A DNA stretch of 64,000 bases from Albimonas pacifica (GTDB lineage Bacteria; Pseudomonadota; Alphaproteobacteria; Rhodobacterales; Rhodobacteraceae). Position 1 is the first letter of the stretch, and each line of letters begins with the position of its first letter. Below, one piece after another: positions 42,022 through 52,446 of this stretch. The notes beneath the pieces were generated by a model. It saw only the letters and a list, made by a program, of their open reading frames with translations. It was not told the DNA's origin and made no database searches. The stretch lies in NCBI RefSeq assembly GCF_900113695.1, contig NZ_FOQH01000008.1, forward strand, positions 310,001-374,000, written 5' to 3'. A program made the position numbers and the translations under genes.

Positions 42022-44374
42022 GTCTCGGGCCTCCTGCCTCGGTCTCGGGTGCGCCGGGCTTCGCCGGCGTCTGTTGTTCTGGGCGCGCGACCGGCGCCTT
42101 GCCGGCGAGCGGCAGGCGGATCACGGCCATCGCGCCGCGCGGCCCCTCGCGCGCGCCGCCGCCGCGGGACGCGTCCGGGGGCGCCGAGGGATCGAGGGGC
42201 GCGTCTTCGAGCGCGAAGGCGCCGCCATGTTCCTCGGCGATCTTCTTGACGATTGCGAGGCCGAGCCCGGTGCCCTTCTCGCGGGTCGTCACGTAGGGCT
42301 CCATCAGCCGGGCGCGGCCGGTCTCGGGCAGGCCCACGCCGTTGTCGATCACCCGGATCTCGGCGGTCTCGGCGTCCCGGCGGAGCTGCAGGACCACGCG
42401 CCCCGGCGGCTGCGGATGCTGGGCGAGCCGGGCCTCCACCGCCTCGCCCGCGTTCTTGAGCAGGTTGGTCAGCGCCTGGCCCAGCATGGTGCGGTCGCAG
42501 CGCAGCGGCAGCGGCGTCTCCGCCCCCTCGATCGAGAAGGCGACCGGCCCGCCGGCCTCGGCCTGGAGCAGCACCGCCTCCGAGCAGATGCCGGCGAGGT
42601 CGTCGGGGGCGAGCTCGGGCGCCGGCATCCGGGCGAAGCGCGAGAACTCGTCGACCATGCGCCGGATGTCGCCGGCCTGGCGGACGATCATGTCGGCGTA
42701 GCTGTCGAACCGCTCCCGGTCGCGGCCGACGAGCCCGTCGGAGAACTTCTTCTTCAGCCGCTCGGCCGAGAGCTGGATGGGGGTCAGCGGGTTCTTGATC
42801 TCGTGGGCGATGCGGCGCGCGATGTCGCCCCAGGCCGCCATGCGCTGGGCGGTGACCAGCTCGGTCAGGTCGTCGAAGGTCAGCACGAAGATCTCGGCGT
42901 CGCCCTCGGGCGCGATGCGCGAGACGCGGGCGAGGAAGTCGCGCTCGGTCCCGTCGACGCGGCCGTGGGTGCGCTCGGTCGTCTGGCCGCCGCGACGCTC
43001 GCGCGCTTGCTGGAGGAGGGTCGCGAACATCGGCGCGACCTCCGCCAGGGGCCGGCCCGCGGCCTCGGCCGGGGTCACGCCGAGCATCCGCGCGCCCGCC
43101 TCGTTGAGCAGCTCCACCCGACCCTCGGCGTCGAGCCGCGCGACGCCCGCGGTGACGCCCGCAAGCACGGTGGAGGAGAATCGGCGGCGACGCTCCGTCT
43201 CCTGGTTGACGGCGACCAGCGCGTCGCGCTGGGCCTTCACCTGCTCGGTCATGCGGTTGAAGATGCGGGCGAGCACCGCGATCTCGTCGTCGCCCCGCTC
43301 CTCGCGCACGCGCACGTCGAGGTCGCCCGCGCCCACCCGCTCGGCCGCCCCGGCGAGGCGTCCGATGGGGCGGGCGAGGCGTTCGGCGAAGTAGAGGCCG
43401 GCCCAGATCGCGGCCATCGTCACCACCAGCGCGAAGCCCACGTAGAGCATCGCGAATTCCAGCAGGATCGAGTTGCGCTGCCCCTCGAGCTGTTCGTAGA
43501 GGCGCACGGTGTCCTGCGTCTCGTCCAGCAGACGCAGCACCGCGCCGTCGACGTTGCGCCCGACGTAGAGGTAGTAATCCACGAAGCCGCGCAGGGCGAC
43601 GAGCGCGCGGACCTCCGACTGGCTCTCGTCCGAGATCACCACCACCTGGCCCTCGCGGGCGCGGGCCATCTGCTCGGGCGTCGGCGGGGTGAAGTTGAAG
43701 AGATACGAGAACTCGCCCCGCGCGCGCAGCTCCATCGATCCGTCGAAGATGTAGGCCTCGGGGATCTCGCGCAGGTAGGCCTGGGCGCGCAGCATGTCGC
43801 CGAGCTGCGCATCGTCGATCATCCGCGCGGCCTCTCCGGCCAGGTCGTTGGCCATGGCCAGCGCCTCGGCGCGGATGCGCAGGCGGTGCTCCTCCTCGTA
43901 GCTCTCGGCCACCTCGAGGGAGTTGCGCACCACCGAGCCGATCTGGTTGGAGAACCAGCCCTCGATGCCGAAACTGACGGTCAGCGTGGCGAAGACCGCG
44001 ACCAGGATCGTCGGCGCCAGCGCCATCGCCGCGAAGACGCCCGTCAGGCGCAGGTGCAGCCGCGAGCCGGCCGAGCGCGCGCGCCGCGCCGAGATCAGCG
44101 CCGCCACCCGCCAGGCCACCAGGCCCGCGATCACCAGGATGTAGACGAGGTCGAGCAGGAAGACGCCGCGCAGCACCTCCTGGCGCACCGGCCCGCGGTC
44201 GCCGCCCGACAGCGCCACGCCCGTGACCACGGCCAGCACCGGGCCCAGGGCCGCGATCATCAGGGTGAAGCGGGCGCGGGTGCGCCGGGAGAGCTCGCCG
44301 CGCAGCGCCAGCGAGGGGAGCGACGCCACCGCCTCTGCGGCGGATCTGGCGGCGCGGATCGTGCGCTGGGTCAC
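42014..44374 (-). CDS. ntrY: NtrY nitrogen-regulation sensor histidine kinase
   Basis: This 786-residue membrane kinase has three N-terminal hydrophobic segments within about residues 20-110, a periplasmic region and a further helix near 300-325. HAMP (about 325-380), PAS (about 395-500), HisKA and HATPase follow. The phospho-acceptor is in [20 protein letters not shown]. The ATP-binding boxes read LLKNAGEAVEA, VIDNGVGLPE and GTGLGLAIVKKIAEEHGG. It should phosphorylate NtrX in response to nitrogen or redox signals. The gene begins 140 bases after the ntrC stop and overlaps ntrX by 8 bases. Confidence 0.96.
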   Translation of the reverse strand: MTQRTIRAARSAAEAVASLPSLALRGELSRRTRARFTLMIAALGPVLAVVTGVALSGGDRGPVRQEVLRGVFLLDLVYILVIAGLVAWRVAALISARRARSAGSRLHLRLTGVFAAMALAPTILVAVFATLTVSFGIEGWFSNQIGSVVRNSLEVAESYEEEHRLRIRAEALAMANDLAGEAARMIDDAQLGDMLRAQAYLREIPEAYIFDGSMELRARGEFSYLFNFTPPTPEQMARAREGQVVVISDESQSEVRALVALRGFVDYYLYVGRNVDGAVLRLLDETQDTVRLYEQLEGQRNSILLEFAMLYVGFALVVTMAAIWAGLYFAERLARPIGRLAGAAERVGAGDLDVRVREERGDDEIAVLARIFNRMTEQVKAQRDALVAVNQETERRRRFSSTVLAGVTAGVARLDAEGRVELLNEAGARMLGVTPAEAAGRPLAEVAPMFATLLQQARERRGGQTTERTHGRVDGTERDFLARVSRIAPEGDAEIFVLTFDDLTELVTAQRMAAWGDIARRIAHEIKNPLTPIQLSAERLKKKFSDGLVGRDRERFDSYADMIVRQAGDIRRMVDEFSRFARMPAPELAPDDLAGICSEAVLLQAEAGGPVAFSIEGAETPLPLRCDRTMLGQALTNLLKNAGEAVEARLAQHPQPPGRVVLQLRRDAETAEIRVIDNGVGLPETGRARLMEPYVTTREKGTGLGLAIVKKIAEEHGGAFALEDAPLDPSAPPDASRGGGAREGPRGAMAVIRLPLAGKAPVARPEQQTPAKPGAPETEAGGPRHG

Positions 44375-44514
44375 TGGGCCTCCCCGGGTTGCGACGGCGC
44401 CGCGCGGGGGCTGCGATCCCCGCCTGCGCCTCCGCGTCGCCGTCGAGACCCCCTCCGTCCCGGAAGCGCGCGGGCGGCGGGGCGTGTCGCCCGCCGCCTG
44501 TCACTGTTGCAAAC

Positions 44515-45965
<1,451 letters not shown>

Positions 45966-45969
<4 letters not shown>

Positions 45970-47093
45970 GCCGTCTTCTCCTTCCGGCGCCGGGGGGCGG
46001 GTTTCTTCTTCTTGGCAGCGGGGTCGGTCCACACCGGCAGCAGCACGCGGAAGGTGGTCCAGCCGGGATCGGATTCGCACTCGATCACGCCGCCATGGTC
46101 GGCGACGAGCTTGGAGACCATCGCGAGCCCGAGCCCCGAGCCGGTGGCCTTCGAGGTCACGAAGGGCTCGAAGATGTCGCGCTTGAGCTGGTCGGGCACG
46201 CCCGAGCCGTTGTCGGAGATCGTCACCTGCAGGGGCAGCGACTCGGTCCCCCCGCCCGCCACCGCCATGCGGATGCCGGGACGGTAGGAGGTGCGGATGG
46301 TGATCATGCCGCCGACCTGCGGCGTCGCTTCGGCCGCGTTCTTCAGCAGGTTCTGGAAGACCTGCATCAGCAGGTCCGCGTCGCCCGCCGTGGGCGGCAG
46401 CGAGGGGTCGTATTCCTCGACGAAGCGCACGTGGCGCGCGAACCCCGCGGCGGCCGAGCGCTTGGCGCGGTCCAGCACGTCGTGGATGTTCACCGGCTCG
46501 CGCGGGGCGGGGCGGCTGTCGCCGAAGAGCTCGACCTTGTTGAGCAGCGAGGCGATGCGCTCGGCTTCCTCGCGGATCAGGTCGGTCAGCTCGGTCTCCT
46601 CGTCGCCGAGCTGCATCGCCAGAAGCTGCGCCGCCCCCGAGATGCCGGCCAGCGGGTTCTTGATCTCATGCGCCAGCATCGCCGCCATGCCGGTGACCGA
46701 GCGGGCGGCGGCGCGGTGGCTGAGGCTGCGGTCCATCTTCTCGGCGATGGTCTGGGGCTGGATCATCACCAGCACCTGCCCCGCGTCGTCGGAGACGAGG
46801 CTGACGTAGAGGTCCACGATCCGCGGCGCGCGGTCGGTGGCCGAAAGCTCCATCTGGTGCTCGGCGAGGCTGACCGAGCCGTGGCGCACCTGGTCGACCA
46901 GGTCGGCGACGCGCGAGGCGGGGCCGAACATGCTCTCCAGGCTGCGCCCGGTCAGGGAGCGGGTGGAGAGGCCGAAGAACACCTCCGCCGCCGAGTTCGC
47001 GTCCTGCACCCGGTCCTCGGGGTCGAGCACCAGGGCTGCGAAGGGCACGGCGTTCCAGATGGCGGGGCAGGTCTGGGCTGGGATCTCTGTCAT
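45966..47093 (-). CDS. ntrB: NtrB nitrogen-regulation sensor histidine kinase
   Basis: This 375-residue soluble kinase senses nitrogen status through PII and controls NtrC phosphorylation. It has a PAS domain at about 15-125, then a HisKA motif with the phospho-acceptor His in [20 protein letters not shown] near residue 150. HATPase boxes follow: [20 protein letters not shown] and [18 protein letters not shown]. The tail is Lys-rich ([15 protein letters not shown]). It starts 12 bases after the dusB stop and overlaps ntrC by 4 bases, so dusB-ntrB-ntrC form an operon. Confidence 0.96.
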
Positions 47094-47105
47094 CTCGGAA
47101 CCGGG

Positions 47106-48152
47106 TCAGGCGGCGCGACGGGCGGGGGCGGGGCGGGCGGCGTCGGGGGCGTCGGCGAGCAGGTCCGGCAGGCGTGCGAGCCGGTCGAGCACCCGCTCGG
47201 GATCGGTCTCGCGCACCAGCGCATCGCGCACGGCCGCCCCTCCCGGCAGCGCCGACAGCCGCCAGTCGAGGTGCTTGCGCGCGCAACGCAGGCCGACGTC
47301 GCGGCCGTAGAAGGCGAGCATGTCGCGGTAGTGGTCGGCGAGGCCGCCGGCCTGCTCCGCCAGGGTGGGAACCTCGGGCGCGGGCCGGCCGGCGAGATGG
47401 GCCGCGATCCGCGCGGGCAGCCAGGGCCGGCCGCGCGCGGCGCGCCCGACCATCACCCCCGCGGCGCCCGAAAGGCGAAGCGCCTCGGCCGCCGTCTCGC
47501 CGTCCACGACGTCGCCGTTGACCACCACGGGGATCGAGACCGCCTCGACCACGGCGCGCACCGCGCCCCAGTCGGCATGGCCCTCGTAGAACTGGCAGCG
47601 CGTGCGCCCGTGCACCGCGACCATGGCGACGCCCGCCGCCTCGGCCCGACGGGCGAGATCGGGCGCGTTCAGCGAGCCGTCGTCCCAGCCCAGCCGCATC
47701 TTCACCGTGACCGGGACCGAGACGGCGGCGACCGTCGCCTCGATCAGGCGCAGCGCGTGGTCGGGCTCGCGCATCAGGGCTGAGCCGGACAGGCCGCCGG
47801 TGACCTTGCGCGCGGGGCAGCCCATGTTGATGTCGATCACCGGGGCGCCCTGCCCTTCGGCGTAGCGCGCGGCCTCGGCGATCCATTCGGGGTCGCGGGC
47901 GGCGAGCTGCACCGAGGTCGCGCCCAGCGCGCCGTCGATCTCCGCCTTGGCGCGCGCGCGCAGGTCGCCCTGCGCCGCCTCGCGCGAGGCGATCATCTCC
48001 GAGACCATCAGCCCGGGCGCGTTCACGCCGGCGCCGTCCGCGCCCTGGCCGAACCGCGCGACCTGCCTGCGGAAGGGCAAATCGGTGATTCCTGCCATCG
48101 GCGCGAGCAGAACCGGATTTCGCAACGCCAGATTGCCTATCGCGAGGGACAC
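47106..48152 (-). CDS. dusB: tRNA-dihydrouridine synthase DusB (NifR3)
   Basis: This 348-residue flavoprotein reduces uridine to dihydrouridine in tRNA. No ATG exists in the right frame; the GTG at 48152 (VSLAIGNLALRNP) follows AAGGA by about 9 bases and matches where the family begins. Key motifs are APMAGITDLPFRR, INMGCPARKVTGG with the catalytic Cys, HGRTRCQFYEGHADW and NGDVVDGETAAEAL. The protein ends in an Ala/Arg-rich tail. It heads the ntr operon, as nifR3 does in Rhodobacter capsulatus, and is divergent from ispDF. Confidence 0.95.
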   Translation of the reverse strand: MSLAIGNLALRNPVLLAPMAGITDLPFRRQVARFGQGADGAGVNAPGLMVSEMIASREAAQGDLRARAKAEIDGALGATSVQLAARDPEWIAEAARYAEGQGAPVIDINMGCPARKVTGGLSGSALMREPDHALRLIEATVAAVSVPVTVKMRLGWDDGSLNAPDLARRAEAAGVAMVAVHGRTRCQFYEGHADWGAVRAVVEAVSIPVVVNGDVVDGETAAEALRLSGAAGVMVGRAARGRPWLPARIAAHLAGRPAPEVPTLAEQAGGLADHYRDMLAFYGRDVGLRCARKHLDWRLSALPGGAAVRDALVRETDPERVLDRLARLPDLLADAPDAARPAPARRAA

Positions 48153-48341
48153 CTGCCCATTCCTTATGCAGCCCGGGCAAGGGATATCGCCGCCCCTTGC
48201 GGGACGCAAGGCCGCGTGCCACCCATCGCCCGCCCCGGGGCGCATTTCACGCGCGCGGGGCGCGACTTCGTCCCGCGGGGGCGCGGCCGGCCGGCCGCCT
48301 CGCTCCCGCTCCCAGTCCCGCGCAGGAGGCGCCGCGGCCCC

Positions 48342-49565
48342 GTGTCCGACCCGACCCCGACCCTCGACGGCGATCGCGCGGGCCCCGGCCCGGTCCATGT
48401 TCTGGTCGTGGCCGCGGGGCGCGGCACGCGGGCGGGCCCCGGCGCTCCGAAACAGTATCGCGCGTTGGGGGGCGAGGCGGTGCTGCGCCGCACCCTCGCC
48501 GCCGTCGCCGCCTGGCCGGGCGCCTCGGCCGCCCGGACCCGGGTCGTCATCCACCCCGAGGACGCGCAGGCCTATGCCGAGGCGACCCGCGGCCTGGGAC
48601 TCGCCGCGCCCGTCTCCGGCGGCGCCACGCGCCAGGAAAGCGTGCGCCTCGGCCTCGAGGCGATCCGCGCCGGGACCTCGGGCGCCTGCGCGGTGCTGAT
48701 CCACGACGCCGCCCGCCCCTTCGCCGAGCCGGCGCTGGCGGGGCGGGTCCTCGACGCGCTGGCGCGCGGGTCGCAGGGCGCCTGCCCGGCCCTGCCGGTG
48801 GTCGACACGCTGCGCCGCGGCGCGCTGGGCGGCCCGGCGGGCGCGGGCGTCGAGCGCGCCGGCCTGCTGCGCGCCCAGACCCCGCAGGGCTTCGCGCTGG
48901 ACGCGATCCTCGCCGCCCATCGCGCGGCGGCGGGCCGGGAGATGACGGACGACGTGGCGGTCGCGCAGGCCGCAGGACTGGAGGTCGAGATGGTCGAGGG
49001 CGACGAGGTCAACCTGAAGCTCACCACGCCGGCGGATTTCGCGCGGGCCGAGACCTGGCTCCAGGCCGCCGCGCCGGAGGTGCGCGTGGGCACCGGCTTC
49101 GACGTCCACGCCTTCGCGCCGGGCACGAGCCTGTGGCTCTGCGGCGTCGAGATCCCGTTCGACCGCACGCTCTCGGGCCACTCGGACGCGGACGTGGGGA
49201 TGCACGCCCTGACCGACGCGATCTTCGGCGCGCTGGCGGAGGGCGACATCGGCCGCTGGTTCCCGCCCTCCGACCCGCAGTGGAAGGGCGCGCCCTCCGA
49301 GATCTTCCTGCGCAAGGCGATGGAGCGGGTGGCGGCGCGGGGCGGCCGGCTGCTGAACGCCGACATCACGCTGATTTGCGAGGCGCCCAAGATCGGCCCC
49401 CATTCCGACCCAATGCGGGCGCGGCTGGCGGAGATCATGGACGTTCACCTCGAGCGCGTCTCGGTCAAGGCGACGACCACCGAGCGGCTCGGATTTCCCG
49501 GACGGGGCGAGGGGATCGCGGCGCAGGCGGCGGCTTCGATCGCCCTGCCGGGACCCTGCCGATGA
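48342..49565 (+). CDS. ispDF: Bifunctional IspD/IspF isoprenoid biosynthesis enzyme
   Basis: This 407-residue enzyme combines two non-consecutive steps of the MEP pathway. The N-terminal IspD part (about 20-240; VLVVAAGRGTRAGPGAPKQY, then IHDAARPFAEPAL) attaches CMP to methylerythritol phosphate. The C-terminal IspF part (about 245-405; VGTGFDVHAF, HSDADVGMHALTDAIFGA, VSVKATTTERLGFPGRGEGI) forms the cyclic diphosphate. Metal-binding Asp/His residues (FDVH) are intact. The GTG at 48342 was chosen because GGAGG precedes it by 12 bases and the upstream open stretch is Arg/Pro-rich. Its stop overlaps the earliest possible pgpA start. Confidence 0.94.
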   Translation: MSDPTPTLDGDRAGPGPVHVLVVAAGRGTRAGPGAPKQYRALGGEAVLRRTLAAVAAWPGASAARTRVVIHPEDAQAYAEATRGLGLAAPVSGGATRQESVRLGLEAIRAGTSGACAVLIHDAARPFAEPALAGRVLDALARGSQGACPALPVVDTLRRGALGGPAGAGVERAGLLRAQTPQGFALDAILAAHRAAAGREMTDDVAVAQAAGLEVEMVEGDEVNLKLTTPADFARAETWLQAAAPEVRVGTGFDVHAFAPGTSLWLCGVEIPFDRTLSGHSDADVGMHALTDAIFGALAEGDIGRWFPPSDPQWKGAPSEIFLRKAMERVAARGGRLLNADITLICEAPKIGPHSDPMRARLAEIMDVHLERVSVKATTTERLGFPGRGEGIAAQAAASIALPGPCR

Positions 49566-49588
49566 GGCCTGACCACGGAGCCGCGCGC

Positions 49589-50086
49589 ATGATCACCGCC
49601 CGTTTCGCGACGCTGTTCGGCCTGGGCGAGGCGACGCCCGTCGCGCCGGGCACGGTGGGTTCGCTGGTGGCGTTGCCGGTGGGCTTCGCGCTGCACTGGG
49701 CGGGGGGCTTTCCGCTGTTCGCCTTCGGCCTGATCGTGTCGGTGGCGCTCGGCTACACCTCGATCGACCGCTACCTGGCGCTGAAGGGCGACGACGAGGA
49801 CCCGGGCGAGGTCATCGCCGACGAGCTCTCGGGCCAGCTTCTCGCCATGGCGCCGCTGTCGCTGGGCCTGTTCCTGGCGGGCGCGCCGGCGCATGTGTTC
49901 CCCTGGCCGGGCTGGGTCGGGGCCTTCGTGATGTTCCGCCTGTTCGACATCGTCAAACCCCCGCCCGTCTCGACGGCCGAGCGTCTTCCCGGCGCGCTGG
50001 GCGTGATGGCCGACGACCTCGTCGCGGGCCTTCTCGCCGCCATCGTGGTCACCGCCTCCGCCGCCATCGCCCACGGCTGGTTCTGA
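49589..50086 (+). CDS. pgpA: Phosphatidylglycerophosphatase A
   Basis: This 165-residue membrane enzyme dephosphorylates phosphatidylglycerophosphate. The PgpA motifs are present: FGLGEATPVAPGTVGSLVAL, then GDDEDPGEVIADELSGQLLA with the catalytic acidic cluster, then FRLFDIVKPPPVSTAERLPG and GVMADDLVAGLLAAIVV. Four hydrophobic helices are predicted. The ATG at 49589 is preceded by ACGGAG; an ATG at 49562 overlapping the ispDF stop would add nine residues. In related genomes cinA usually follows pgpA; here a large palindromic repeat follows instead. Confidence 0.93.
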   Translation: MITARFATLFGLGEATPVAPGTVGSLVALPVGFALHWAGGFPLFAFGLIVSVALGYTSIDRYLALKGDDEDPGEVIADELSGQLLAMAPLSLGLFLAGAPAHVFPWPGWVGAFVMFRLFDIVKPPPVSTAERLPGALGVMADDLVAGLLAAIVVTASAAIAHGWF

Positions 50087-50154
50087 TCCGGCCCCCTCCC
50101 CGTCCCGGCGCCCCGCCCGCCGACGGCGCCCCTCGCCCCACGGCGCCCCGGAAA

Positions 50155-50445
50155 GCGCCTGTTCTCCGGAGCCGTCTCTCGCGGATGCCGATCAGAGCGA
50201 CTCGCCCGCCCCGGTCAAGGATCGCGCAGCGACCCCGCGAAGCGGGGCCTGTCCTTGACCGGGGCGGGCGAGTCGCTCAGGCATCCATCAGCGAGAGACG
50301 GCTCCGGAGAACAGGCGCGGGCGTTCTTGTTCTCTGGTGAGTCAGGAGCCCGCCGGAGGCTCCCCCCCCCCGCCGATCCCCTCCAATGCCCCCCCGGAAG
50401 CGCCCCGCGGCCAAGCCCGCCCGCAGGGCGCCCAGGCGCCCGGGA
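50155..50445. repeat. Palindromic dispersed repeat, copy 1 (about 290 bp)
   Basis: A perfect 28-bp inverted repeat (50155-50182 and 50291-50318, beginning GCGCCTGTTCTCCGGAGC) encloses a second, nearly perfect inverted repeat (core GAGCGACTCGCCCGCCCCGG and complement). The loop holds CCCCGC-GAA-GCGGGG. Beyond the stem, about 50319-50368 (GAGTCAGGAGCCCGCCGGAG and neighbours) and about 50415-50445 (AAGCCCGCCCGCAGGGCGCC) are shared with the copy at 59745-60031, which lies in opposite orientation. The element fills the gap between pgpA and the ABC transporter gene; no gene lies inside. It resembles a MITE-like or REP-like element. Confidence 0.85.
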
Positions 50446-50456
50446 GCCGCTCCGTC

Positions 50457-52313
50457 TCAGGCCGCCTCGTCCGTCTCCTGCTGCCGGCGCCACAGCCGGG
50501 CGTAGCGCCCGTCCTTCGCCAGAAGCTCCGCGTGGCGCCCGCTCTCGACCACCAGCCCGTCGTCGAGCACCACGATGCGGTCCGCGTCCGCCACCGTCGA
50601 CAGGCGGTGGGCGATGACCAGCACCGTGCGGTCCTTCGACAGGCGCTTCAGGCTCTCCTGGATCTCCCGCTCGGTCTGGGTGTCGAGGGCCGAGGTCGCC
50701 TCGTCCAGCACCAGGATAGGGGGGTTCTTCAGGATCGCGCGGGCGATCGCCACCCGCTGCTTCTCCCCGCCCGAGAGCTTCAGCCCCCGCTCGCCGACGA
50801 CCGTGTCGTAGCCCTTGGGAAGGCCCTCGATGAAGTCGTGGATCCGGGCTGCGCGGGCCGCCGCGATCACCTCGGCCCGGCTCGCGCCCTCGCGCCCGTA
50901 GGCGATGTTGTAGCCGATGGTGTCGTTGAACAGGACCGTGTCCTGGGGCACCACGCCGATCGCCTCGCGCAGCGAGGCCTGGGCGACCTCGCGCACGTCC
51001 TGCCCGTCGACCGTCACCCGGCCGCCCTGCACGTCGTAGAAGCGGAACAGCAGCCGCCCCAGCGTCGACTTGCCCGAGCCGGTGGCCCCGACCACCGCGA
51101 CCGTCTCGCCCCCCTCGGCCGCGATCGAGACGCCCTTGAGGATCGGGCGCTCGGGCTCGTAGGCGAAAAGGACGTCCTCGAAGGCGATGCGCCCGGCGCC
51201 GCGGCGCAGGGCCGGCGCGCCGGGCCGGTCCGAGACCTCGGGCGGCTGGTCGATCAGGCGGAACATCTCGTCCATGTCCACCAGCGCCTGGCGGATCTCG
51301 CGGTAGACGGTGCCGAGGAAGCCCAGCGGCATGGTGATCTGCACGATGTAGGCGTTGACCATCACGAAGTCGCCGACGGTCAGCGTCCCCGCCTGCACGC
51401 CCTGGGCGGCCATCGCCATCACCGCCACCAGCCCGGCCCCGATGATCGCCGCCTGGCCCGCGTTCAGCGCGGCGAGCGAGGTGGCGGTCTTCACCGCCGC
51501 GTCCTCGTAGGCGGCCATCGAGCGGTCGTAGCGCTGCGTCTCCCGCTCCTCGGCGCCGAAGTATTTCACCGTCTCGAAGTTCAGCAGGCTGTCGACGGCC
51601 TTCTGGGTCGCCTCCTGGTCCTCCTGGTTCATCCGGCGGCGGATGCGCACCCGCCACTCGGTGACGGCGAAGGTGAAGGAGACGTAGGCGACGATCATCG
51701 CCACCACGACCACGAAGTAGCGCCAGTCGAAGGCCAGCAGGAAGATCACCGCGACCAGCGCCAGCTCGATGATCAGGGGCGCGAGGCTGAACAGCAGGAA
51801 GCGCAGCAGGAAGTCGACCGCCTTCACGCCCCGGTCGATGACCCGGCTCAGCGAGCCGGTCTGCCGGGCGATGTGGTAGCGCAGGCTCAGCGCGTGCACA
51901 TGGCGGAAGGTGGTCAGCGCCATCCGGCGCAGGGCCCGCTGGCCGACGCGCGCGAAGACCGCGTCGCGAAGCTGCTGGAAGCCGGCCCCCATCAGGCGCA
52001 CGACGCCGTAGGCGATCACCAGCGCGACCGGCCCCGCCGCGACCAGCCAGCCGATCCCCCAGCCCTGCCCGCCGTCCGCAGCGCCGCCCGCGGGCGCGAG
52101 CGCGTCGACCGCGGCCTTGTAGAACCACGGCGTCGCCACCGTGGCCGCCTTGGCGACGGCGAGCAGCAGGAGCGCCCCCGCCACCCGCCGCTTGGCCCAG
52201 CCCTCGCCCTCGGGCCAGAGCCACGGGGCCACGCGGGCGAGGATGCGCATGTCGCCGTCGGCGCCCTCCAGCGCGTCGGGAGCCCCGCGGGGCGGAGTTC
52301 GGATGCGTCTCAT
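50457..52313 (-). CDS. Atm1-type ABC exporter, permease-ATPase fusion
   Basis: This 618-residue half-transporter has six membrane helices in about residues 30-330 and an ATPase domain at about 370-600. The ATPase has Walker A GATGSGKSTLGRLLFRF, signature LSGGEKQRVAIARAIL, Walker B ILVLDEATSALD and switch His in VIAHRLST. The membrane part has SLRYHIARQTGSLSRVIDRG and LNFETVKYFGAEERETQRYD, typical of the Atm1/HMT1 (ABCB7) branch, which exports glutathione-linked compounds and supports Fe-S metabolism or metal detoxification. The first ATG was used; an internal Met about 21 residues later is possible. It follows the LysM gene on the same strand after 133 bases. Confidence 0.92.
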   Translation of the reverse strand: MRRIRTPPRGAPDALEGADGDMRILARVAPWLWPEGEGWAKRRVAGALLLLAVAKAATVATPWFYKAAVDALAPAGGAADGGQGWGIGWLVAAGPVALVIAYGVVRLMGAGFQQLRDAVFARVGQRALRRMALTTFRHVHALSLRYHIARQTGSLSRVIDRGVKAVDFLLRFLLFSLAPLIIELALVAVIFLLAFDWRYFVVVVAMIVAYVSFTFAVTEWRVRIRRRMNQEDQEATQKAVDSLLNFETVKYFGAEERETQRYDRSMAAYEDAAVKTATSLAALNAGQAAIIGAGLVAVMAMAAQGVQAGTLTVGDFVMVNAYIVQITMPLGFLGTVYREIRQALVDMDEMFRLIDQPPEVSDRPGAPALRRGAGRIAFEDVLFAYEPERPILKGVSIAAEGGETVAVVGATGSGKSTLGRLLFRFYDVQGGRVTVDGQDVREVAQASLREAIGVVPQDTVLFNDTIGYNIAYGREGASRAEVIAAARAARIHDFIEGLPKGYDTVVGERGLKLSGGEKQRVAIARAILKNPPILVLDEATSALDTQTEREIQESLKRLSKDRTVLVIAHRLSTVADADRIVVLDDGLVVESGRHAELLAKDGRYARLWRRQQETDEAA

Positions 52314-52446
52314 CGGGGGCTCGGGTTCCTGGCGGGCGCGCCCGGCGGAGCGGACGGCGGCTGGGGCGGCGGGAGGACGCGGCGGCCCGGACGGGCCCGC
52401 GCTCGACGGCGGGAGCGGGAGAGCGGCGCCGGCGCCCCGGGCCGCG

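Noticed and set aside
50255-50617. Small ORFs inside the palindromic repeat
   Set aside because: Similar peptides arise from both repeat copies because the DNA is repeated, with no ribosome binding site or domain.
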